Shown: positions 1 to 6,394 of the stretch, one piece after another
Position numbering within the stretch: position 1 is the first letter of the stretch
Layout: each line of letters opens with the position of its first letter
Origin: Bin87 sp964502995
GTDB taxonomy: Bacteria; Chloroflexota; Dehalococcoidia; Lucifugimonadales; UBA3495
Assembly: GCA_964502995.1 (NCBI GenBank)
Contig: CAZCZB010000037.1
Location: 1-26,541, forward strand
Reading direction: 5' to 3'
DNA length: 26,541 bases
Program-made: the position numbers and the translations under genes
Notes under the pieces: generated by a model
Seen by the model: only the letters and a program-made list of their open reading frames with translations
Told to the model about the DNA's origin: nothing
Databases searched by the model: none

Positions 1-2
1 GC

Positions 3-3000
3 GTGGGCTCCGAGCACAAGGTGGACGGGAGCCTCAGCCCTCCGCGCGCCACCCTGTCCACGCTTTCGCTCTCCGGCGTCACCCTTTCTCCCGCCTTCGA
101 AGCCCACACCACCACTTACCTCGGAACGCCTACCGACGGAACCACTCAAACCACGGTTTCCGCGACCGCTGAGTCGGGAACCGCCATCACCATCTCACCT
201 GCCGACGCCGATGGTCGTACGGACGGGCACCAGGTGGACATCACCCAGGGTACCGAAATTACCGTCACCACCTCCGCCGATGGCACACTCTCCACCACCT
301 ATACCGTCAGGTTTCTGTTCACTACGGCGGTGCAGTCCGTCGCGATCGCCAGCGACCCCGGCACGGACGCCACCTATGCGGAAGGTGACACCATCGCCGT
401 CGCGGTCACGTTCAATTACCCCGTCTCCGTGGACACTGCCGACGGCACTCCCAGCCTCACCATCAACCTGGGCGGCAGCGACCGGAGCGCGGGTTACTCC
501 GGCATCGACGCGACCAATAAAATCCTGACTTTCTCCTATACGGTCTTGGCCGCAGACAGCGACCAGGACGGCATCTCCATCGACGCAAATGCGCTCTTGT
601 TGAATGGCGGGACGATCACGGACAGCGCCATCAATACGGAGGCTGTTCTCGTCCACGATGCCATCGCCGACCAGGCCGGCCACCTCGTTAACCAGATACC
701 CAAAATCGTCACCGGCGGCGTAGCAATCACCTCCACTCCCCAGGCAACGTCCGACACCTACGGTTTCGGGGAGACCATCACCATCACCATCACGTTCGAC
801 TCCACTGTGGTGGTGGACATCACCAATGGTAGGCCAACCCTGGCCATGGAGTTCTCGGAGGGAGGCGGTACTCCGGTGACCAGGAACCTGTCTTACGTGA
901 ACGGGACCGGCACGTCCTCCCTGGTGTTCGAGTACGTCGTACCAGTCGATGACATCGATGACGACGGCCTCGCCATCGACGCCAATCAACTGGCCCTCAA
1001 CGGCGCCACCATCAAGCATCCAACCACCGGCCGGGATGCGAACCTGAACCACGCCCAACCCGGTACTGATGGCGTTTTCTCCGCCCACAAGGTGGACGGC
1101 AGGCTTGGCGCTCCGCGTGCCACGCTGTCCGCGCTGCTGCTCACCAATATCACGCTGTCTCCCGCCTTCGAGGCAGGAATAACCGATTACGTCGGAACGG
1201 CGTCCCCGGGTATCACGCAAACCACTCTTGCGTTCTCCGTCGATTCCGGATTGAGCTATAGAATCTCTCCCGACGACGGCGACGGCGGGTTGGGCGGACA
1301 CCAGGTGAACGTAGGTGACGGCACCGAGATTACTATCACGATGTCGGCGACAAATCACCTCACGACTACCTACACCATCACGGTTTACTTCAATGCAGAA
1401 GCGCTGTCGGTGGCATTCTCCAGCGAACCGGGCGCAGACGCGACCTACGCCACCGGCGACGTGGTGTCGCTCGACGTCAAGTTCGACAAGCCGGTCTCCG
1501 TAAACACCGACGAAGGTACTCCCTACGTGACCATCAAAGTGGGCGATAACGACCGTAACGCCGCGTACTCCGCTATCGACGCGACCAATCGCGTCCTCAC
1601 CTTCTCCTACACCCTGGCAGCCGAGGATAGCGACCAGGACGGTATTTCCATCGACGCCAATTCCATTGCCCTCAATGGCGGGTCCATCACCGACAGTGGA
1701 AGCGGCCAGCATGCAATCCTCGTTCACGACGCGGTGGCCGACCACGCCGGCCACCTGGTCAACAAGATCCCCGGCATCATCCTGGGCGGCGTTCGCATCG
1801 CTTCCACACCCCTGGCCAGCACAGATACTTACGGTGTCGGGGAGTTCATCTCCTCCAGCGTCACTTTCGACTCCCAAGTGGTAGTGGACACCGCGAGTGG
1901 TACCCCGTCTCTAAGGATGAATTTCCAGAGATCGCAGGGGGTGCCCCTGATCCCCAGGGAACTGGTGTACGCCCGGGGCTCGGGCACGTCCACGCTGGTG
2001 TTCCAGTATGAGGTGCAGTCCGGAGACCTTGATCACAACGGCCTTACCGTGGAAGCAAACCAGTTGCGGTTGAACGGCGGAACCATCGAGCACGCAACCA
2101 CGACACAGGATGCTGTTCTAACGTATGCCAGACCCGGCAACGCCGGCCGGTTTCCCGGCCACAAGGTCAACGGCGGGCTCCAGGGCGCCGCGCTCACTGC
2201 CCTGTCACTGGGCGATGGGACGCTTTCGCCGACCTTCAATCCCGGAATAGCGAACTACACCGCAGTGGTGGGGCGCGCCGTCCCGCAAACCACTGTCGCG
2301 GCTTCCGCCGACACCGGGACTACGGTCAGCATCTCGCCCGAGGACGCGGACACCATCACGCCCGGGCACCAGGTTGACCTGGTCAGGGGCGCGAACGCCA
2401 TCACGATCACAGTTTCCAAAAGCGGTCTGATTACCCGCACATATACCGTAACCGTCAAACGGACCTGGGCGGAAATCCGGAGGGTAGCCATCACCAGCGA
2501 CCCCGGATGGGACAATACCTACGCGCCCGGGGACGAGATCGAAGTGTCCATCGTGTTCAATCAGCCGGTGTCGGTGGATACCACCAACGGCAGGCCTTAT
2601 GTCGTGCTCACGTCGGGAGTTCGCTATCGCAATGCCACTTTCGAATCGATAGATCCTACCAACCGGGTACTTACGTTTACCTACACCGTGGGGCCCGTGG
2701 ACCATTCTGAATCCGGGGCGGCGCTGAGGAAAGATAGTTTGGTTCGCAACGGAGCGACCATCAAGCACGCCCGCACCAATGAGAATGCACTGATCACCCA
2801 CCCCGTTCTGTGGCCCGACCCGCGGCATCGGATAAACAAGCAACCGCAGATTATCCCTGGAGGCGTCAAAATCGCATCAAACCCCGTCGCCGGCGCATGG
2901 ACCTACGGTGAGGGAGAGATCATCAGGTTCAGGGTAACTTTCGATTCGCTGGTGGCGGTCGACACCGAGAATGGGTCCCCGTACCTGACGGTCTCGTTTG

Positions 3001-3980
3001 GCGACCAACGCAACCCTCAGTATGTGCGCTTCGAATACACCACCGGCTCAGGCTCCCGCAATCTCTATTTTGAGCGCGTGGTCCAGCCCGGAGATGCGGA
3101 CAGCGACGGCATTTCGGTCAGAAGAAATCAACTGGATCTCAATGGCGGCGCCATCCGCCACATGACAACCCACAGGGACGCTCGCTTGTCGCATGAAATC
3201 CTTGCAGCAGATTCGGGCCACAAGGTGGATTCCACAATAGTGCCCACGCTGCTCTTCCTTTGTGGAGTGCGAGTCCCCCAGAAAAACGCCGAGGTGGACC
3301 TCTGCTGGCAGTTGTTAACTCCCGTCCCGACCGACGAAGACGTGATTTTTGAAATGCGCTGGAAGCCTTTCTACGGGGTCCCCATCGACCAAACCGACAC
3401 CGAGGATTTCCGCGAGTGGCAAGAGTTCGCCCGAGGGAATACCTACACCAGCTGTCCGACGATGTGCGTGCAGACCACTCACGTCATTAGCTCCGGTCGC
3501 GGCGGGGGTTCAACTTACCAGTTGCGCATGCGTCGGGGCGATACCGTCCTGCAGATCTCAAGGCAACTGGAGGTGCATGCTCCCAATCTGAATGATGCCG
3601 AACTGGACGCAGAGTTGAGCGGTGTCTTTCATCCTCATGATTTCACGTCGTACCCGGGCGATGTCGCAACGGGCACTTTCCGCACCGATTTGACCTTCAC
3701 TGATCCCGAGGTGCGCGCCACGGTTGTGGAGCTGGTCAGAGGTCTGCAACCCTCGGACTTCCGCATATCCAATGGCACGGTCACCAACATCGTGCCCGAC
3801 CCGGGCGCCAGCTACGTGATAACCGTCGTGCCCACAGTCCTTGGCAAGCCGGTCACCATCACCCTGCCTGAGGGTACGGTATCCGGCGTAGGAGCAGCTA
3901 TCGACCAGGATGGCAGGAACGACTTCACGCGCCGCAACAATGCCTCCAACACCCTAACCGTGCAAACCGCCGAACGGTGA
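3..3980 (+). CDS. Large modular surface protein, 5'-truncated (three ~358-aa tandem modules)
   Basis: The frame is open to the left window edge, so the true N-terminus and any signal peptide lie outside; the GTG at base 3 is only the first possible start. The 1325 visible residues hold three tandem modules starting near residues 1, 360 and 718, each opening with an HKV(D/N)G motif. Each module has a cadherin-like beta-sandwich unit (~90 aa, LSTLSLSGVTLSP type), then two related beta-sandwich units of ~120 aa resembling SwmB/SWM-type repeats. Each of these units carries an acidic DxDxDG-like turn (DSDQDGISID), possibly calcium binding, which decays in module three. Residues ~1075-1325 differ: a Cys-containing FN3-like stretch, then a bacterial Ig-like domain ending NNASNTLTV. 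The likely role is a secreted or cell-surface adhesin. The stop lies exactly where an IS21-like end begins, so the C-terminus may be truncated. Domain names come from pattern recognition. Confidence 0.85.
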   Translation: MGSEHKVDGSLSPPRATLSTLSLSGVTLSPAFEAHTTTYLGTPTDGTTQTTVSATAESGTAITISPADADGRTDGHQVDITQGTEITVTTSADGTLSTTYTVRFLFTTAVQSVAIASDPGTDATYAEGDTIAVAVTFNYPVSVDTADGTPSLTINLGGSDRSAGYSGIDATNKILTFSYTVLAADSDQDGISIDANALLLNGGTITDSAINTEAVLVHDAIADQAGHLVNQIPKIVTGGVAITSTPQATSDTYGFGETITITITFDSTVVVDITNGRPTLAMEFSEGGGTPVTRNLSYVNGTGTSSLVFEYVVPVDDIDDDGLAIDANQLALNGATIKHPTTGRDANLNHAQPGTDGVFSAHKVDGRLGAPRATLSALLLTNITLSPAFEAGITDYVGTASPGITQTTLAFSVDSGLSYRISPDDGDGGLGGHQVNVGDGTEITITMSATNHLTTTYTITVYFNAEALSVAFSSEPGADATYATGDVVSLDVKFDKPVSVNTDEGTPYVTIKVGDNDRNAAYSAIDATNRVLTFSYTLAAEDSDQDGISIDANSIALNGGSITDSGSGQHAILVHDAVADHAGHLVNKIPGIILGGVRIASTPLASTDTYGVGEFISSSVTFDSQVVVDTASGTPSLRMNFQRSQGVPLIPRELVYARGSGTSTLVFQYEVQSGDLDHNGLTVEANQLRLNGGTIEHATTTQDAVLTYARPGNAGRFPGHKVNGGLQGAALTALSLGDGTLSPTFNPGIANYTAVVGRAVPQTTVAASADTGTTVSISPEDADTITPGHQVDLVRGANAITITVSKSGLITRTYTVTVKRTWAEIRRVAITSDPGWDNTYAPGDEIEVSIVFNQPVSVDTTNGRPYVVLTSGVRYRNATFESIDPTNRVLTFTYTVGPVDHSESGAALRKDSLVRNGATIKHARTNENALITHPVLWPDPRHRINKQPQIIPGGVKIASNPVAGAWTYGEGEIIRFRVTFDSLVAVDTENGSPYLTVSFGDQRNPQYVRFEYTTGSGSRNLYFERVVQPGDADSDGISVRRNQLDLNGGAIRHMTTHRDARLSHEILAADSGHKVDSTIVPTLLFLCGVRVPQKNAEVDLCWQLLTPVPTDEDVIFEMRWKPFYGVPIDQTDTEDFREWQEFARGNTYTSCPTMCVQTTHVISSGRGGGSTYQLRMRRGDTVLQISRQLEVHAPNLNDAELDAELSGVFHPHDFTSYPGDVATGTFRTDLTFTDPEVRATVVELVRGLQPSDFRISNGTVTNIVPDPGASYVITVVPTVLGKPVTITLPEGTVSGVGAAIDQDGRNDFTRRNNASNTLTVQTAER

Positions 3981-4062
3981 TCAACGTCATTTGCCGATCT
4001 TCAGGGTCATTGACCGGGATTTTCAGGGCCTTTGACCCCACCCTGGGCGCACGGTGATCCAG
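3978..4062. mobile_element. Probable terminal end of an IS21-family element (multiple short repeats)
   Basis: Three imperfect repeats spaced ~20 bp follow one another: GTCATTTGCCGATCTTCAG, GTCATTGACCGGGATTTTCAG (one base longer in its spacer) and a GGCCTTTGACCCC variant. Serial 'GTCA/TTTGACC' repeats are typical of IS21-family termini. The first repeat starts directly at the TGA stop of the upstream surface protein. A possible IstB C-terminus ends at 4097 on the minus strand, pointing at this end, which is the expected order (istB, then terminal repeats). Confidence 0.5.
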
Positions 4063-4096
4063 CTGATATCAGGTTGAAGTTGGTCGGTCAATCACC

Positions 4097-4213
4097 TCAA
4101 TTCGCGCCCAGCAAAGCGCGATGCTGGGACAGACGTTCCCGGTAGCTGGCGTCTTCGATGACGGTCTGGTAACTGGCGTTGGCCATACGGTCCAGGGCGC
4201 TGCTACCCAGGCC
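4097..4213 (-). pseudogene. Possible IstB-type transposition ATPase C-terminal remnant
   Basis: On the minus strand a short frame reads GSSALDRMANASYQTVIED followed by ASYRERLSQHRALLGAN and a TGA at 4097-4099. The pattern 'LDR + small hydrophobic + IEG/D xSYRER' resembles the C-terminal tail of IS21 helper ATPases. Only about 38 residues remain. The frame is closed by a stop inside the palindrome at 4186-4249, so it cannot be followed upstream. The assignment rests on resemblance to the IstB tail and on the adjacent IS21-like terminal repeats. Confidence 0.35.
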
Positions 4214-4249
4214 GAATCAATTCGGCCCGTAGCAGCGCCCTGGACCGTA
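4186..4249. repeat. Long near-perfect palindrome next to an assembly gap
   Basis: Two 21-bp arms (4186-4206 and 4229-4249) are exact reverse complements, starting TACGGTCCAGGGCG. Inside them a second pair, GGCCGAAT/ATTCGGCC, flanks a 2-base centre. The structure ends exactly where the 43-base N run begins. It may be a fold-back assembly or amplification chimera rather than natural DNA. Confidence 0.85.
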
Positions 4250-4292
4250 NNNNNNNNNNNNNNNNNNNNNNNNNNNNNNNNNNNNNNNNNNN
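4250..4292. other. Assembly gap (43 N)
   Basis: Run of 43 undetermined bases inside a cluster of transposase fragments. It separates the IS21-like remnant on the left from the IS630-type remnant on the right, so the true distance and order there are unknown. Confidence 0.95.
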
Positions 4293-4579
4293 CTCCACGT
4301 CCAGCGCGGGGGAACCCCAGTCTGTTCAAAAACCAGCGCCTCGGCGCCGCCTTTCGCAAAAGCCCTGGCCCATTGACCAATGGTGTGGGCGTCCCGTTCC
4401 AGCGCGCGCGCCACCGCCGCCGCTTTCCAACCCTGCGCCAGCAGCCACATGGCGTGCCGACGTTCTCGTTCCCCAGGCATCGGTGCCCGATACATCCGCC
4501 GTCTCACCTCAACCTCATCCGGTTGCCATCTCTCCGGCAACGCCCCCATGTCCTGCCTGCCCACGACAACCTGCGGCAA
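4293..4579 (-). pseudogene. IS630-type transposase N-terminal fragment (runs into gap)
   Basis: About 95 residues from the ATG at 4577-4579 to the gap. The core matches the helix-turn-helix region at the start of IS630-family transposases: RERRHAMWLLAQGWKAAAVA, then RALERDAHTIGQW and FEQTGVPP. In intact family members this DNA-binding part is followed by a DDE catalytic domain, for a total of about 340 residues. Here the catalytic domain is lost in the N run, and to the left of the gap the sequence belongs to something else. It is therefore a fragment, either truncated in the genome or broken by assembly. A later start (MYRAPMPGERE) is possible. Confidence 0.7.
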
Positions 4580-4651
4580 ATTTCCCTACCGACTACCTCA
4601 ATTCAAGACAATTCCACCCAACGCCGATGCGGGTTTCACCTTGGCTTCAGT

Positions 4652-4771
4652 TTAGTCTGGGTCCTGCTTTGCCCTCCGGTTGCGCTTCAGTGGTATGACC
4701 GGGTCGATGCCCAAATCCCGGGCCTTGGCGATGATTTCGTTGGTGTCGTGGGCTTTCTCCGCCAATTGCTC
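4652..4771 (-). pseudogene. IS5-family (DDE) transposase internal remnant
   Basis: A 39-codon stretch between two stops reads EQLAEKAHDTNEIIAKARD and then LGIDPVIPLKRNRRAKQDPD. This matches the 'ADKAYDS...GI.PVIPPKRNR' block of IS5-type transposases, where the Asp of the AxKAYD motif is one of the DDE residues (here AEKAHD). Both flanks are stop codons and no other part of the transposase is visible. It abuts the 3' end of the frameshifted membrane-protein gene, so it marks an old insertion. Confidence 0.65.
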
Positions 4772-5252
4772 TCAGTCCCCGTTTGGACCAGTGCCAAGGG
4801 ATTCGGCCGTTCCGGTGTCTGCGGCGTTCATGCGTCGCTGGGATGTCCAAGCCGGTCCGCCGCCGAGAATCATACTGATCAAATACATGAACGACAAAAG
4901 AATACAGACGTCCGGGTCCGAAATTACCAAGCCGGTATCATCAACAGTTACCGAATTTCCTATGAGATATACCGCTGACGATGGCCGCTGCCATCAGCAG
5001 AAGAAAGCCTACCTTCCGAGGTGCATTGACCAAAACAAAGACACGTCCCTGAATCAGGGATAACCCGGCGGGTATCAAACCCGTAACGCCAATGACCGCA
5101 ACTACGGGCATGTCGTCGGGGAGGCCCTCCAGGATAATGATCAACAGAAGAACAGATCCCACGAAAGCCAACATCAACCCACCGGGAAAACCCAATATAG
5201 CGACTAGCGCCTCCAGGACACTTCGATGGTACTTTCTTCGAAATGTAGCCAT
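4772..5252 (-). pseudogene. Small multi-pass membrane protein, frameshifted
   Basis: The ATG at 5250-5252 is preceded by GGGGGA four bases upstream, so it is preferred over the upstream in-frame ATG at 5267. The first frame gives MATFRRKYHRS, then three or four hydrophobic segments (ILGFPGGLMLAFVGSVLLLI; VVAVIGVTGLIPAGLSLI; VGFLLLMAAAIVSG), and stops at 4941. Shifting one base near 4970 opens a second frame that continues smoothly as VYLIGNSVTVDDTGLVIS, adds another hydrophobic segment (ILLSFMYLISMILGGG) and ends at 4772. The natural product is thus probably ~160 aa with four to five membrane segments. The frameshift may be real decay, as the gene sits among IS fragments, or a sequencing error. 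The family is not recognised. Confidence 0.55.
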
Positions 5253-5407
5253 TTGATCCCCCTGCAATACCCATGCCCTTTCGTTCGCCCGAATCCACCG
5301 AAAGGATAGGTGTGTCGGGGTAGTCAGGCGGTAAGAACGTGCGACCCGCTTCGAGGGTGGTGGTTTTTGACAAAGAAAACCCGCCCCTCACAAGGAGCAC
5401 CCATCGG

Positions 5408-5822
5408 ATGCTGCTACGCAACCATCCGGACCGTATCCAAATTGCCTTCGATGATCATCGCCTGGTGTCCAATGCGGGGCTGATCCTGCCGGTCACCCTG
5501 GCCCACCACCTGGGGTTGGGGATTTGGTGATCCGCCATGTCGATCTGGGAGGTGCGCCGGGCCGGGCCAATGGGGGAGACACGACGCTGACCCTGGTGGC
5601 GTCGGGGTTGGCCGGTGGTGACTGCATTGACGATGTCGACGCGCTGCGCGCTCGCGAGACCGAGCGGATGTTGGGCCGCGTAGTCAAGCGGCCGTCCACG
5701 CTGGGCACGTTTCTGCGGAGTTTCCGGTGGGGCCACGTGCGGCAGCTGGATCGGGTGAGCCGCGACGTGCTGGCCCGAGCGTTGACGGCTGGTGCGGGAC
5801 CGGGCGATGATCCGCCGACCAT
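5408..5822 (+). pseudogene. IS1380-family transposase N-terminal fragment, frameshifted
   Basis: Two overlapping frames give one protein. From the ATG at 5408 the first reads MLLRNHPDRIQIAFDDHRLV, VSNAGLILPVTLAHHLGLG, then stops at 5530. One base later, after a G-rich run (5513-5522), the second frame continues DLVIRHVDLGGAPGRANGGD, ASGLAGGDCIDDVDALRA and LGTFLRSFRWGHVRQLDRVS. This is the N-terminal part of IS1380-type transposases, which are usually ~450 aa. About 140 residues remain and the DDE catalytic core is absent. The 3' end is fused to a reverse-oriented fibronectin-like gene near 5816-5822, so the fragment marks the insertion that broke that gene. Confidence 0.75.
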
Positions 5823-5974
5823 GCGAGGCTGACGGTGTCATGGCTTTCGGCGGTCGGGGAAAATCCGGTTGGTTGCCCCGGCTCGCCACCGCCGGCGATT
5901 GTGTCTGCGGCGGAAAGCATGGCTAGTAGTAAGGCGAAAACGACAATCGGCGAGCCAGCAATGGCTCCGGTCAT
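5816..5974 (-). pseudogene. Secreted fibronectin type III protein, 5' remnant
   Basis: From the ATG at 5972-5974 the reading is a signal-peptide-like start (MTGAIAGSPIVVFALLLAML), a small-residue region, then GEPGQPTGFSPTAESHDTVS and LAW. This is the canonical beginning of an FN3 domain ('P..L.AT....VSL.W'). Similarity stops at the Trp, where the antisense strand becomes the IS1380-type transposase. The gene is therefore cut after about 53 residues. The ribosome-binding site is weak. The missing part is not found elsewhere in the window. Confidence 0.55.
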
Positions 5975-6394
5975 CAGATTGTTTATTGAGGCTCAAATTC
6001 GAAGATGGTCCCCATCGCTTGCCTGTTCTCGACGGGAAAAGAGGTACACCAAATCTGACGCGCCGGACGGAATATCGATCGATTTTGTATGTTTTGTGGT
6101 TTATTCCGTTGCGCTAACGCCCGACCCCAACGGGTGTGCCACTGACCGTGTCGCCCTGCCCGATTATGAGACAGGAGGTTGGGGCCGGCCGGTTTCGCCC
6201 GCCGGAGACCGGTGGCGGCCCGAGCCCGGCGGCGTAATGCGATTGTAGATCCGTCGGTGGCGTTTGTTCGGCGCCCGTATCCGGGCAGATTATTGAACGC
6301 CTCAAACCGCCCGAACGTGAACGCTCCGGCTCCGCAACCCGCCGGAGGCTGCGGAGTGGGCCGGGACGCAACCGGGCTCCGGCTGCACCCGATG
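5975..6394. other. Intergenic stretch without a supported gene
   Basis: No frame here has a recognisable domain, convincing start or ribosome-binding site; the open frames on both strands look like GC-rich chance frames. An AT-richer patch at about 6065-6110 could hold promoter elements for the truncated FN3 gene. A hairpin (CTCCGCA/TGCGGAG, about 6328-6357) lies downstream of the minus-strand CoA-transferase but has no T-run. Confidence 0.5.

Noticed and set aside
195..1877. Long minus-strand open frame (560 codons) antisense to the surface protein
   Set aside because: It mirrors a GC-rich repetitive coding region; the translation is low-complexity G/V/D-rich with no domain and no ribosome-binding site.
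6328..6357. CTCCGCA/TGCGGAG hairpin downstream of the 891-aa CoA-transferase
   Set aside because: Short stem with internal mismatches and no T-run on the minus strand; not a convincing terminator.
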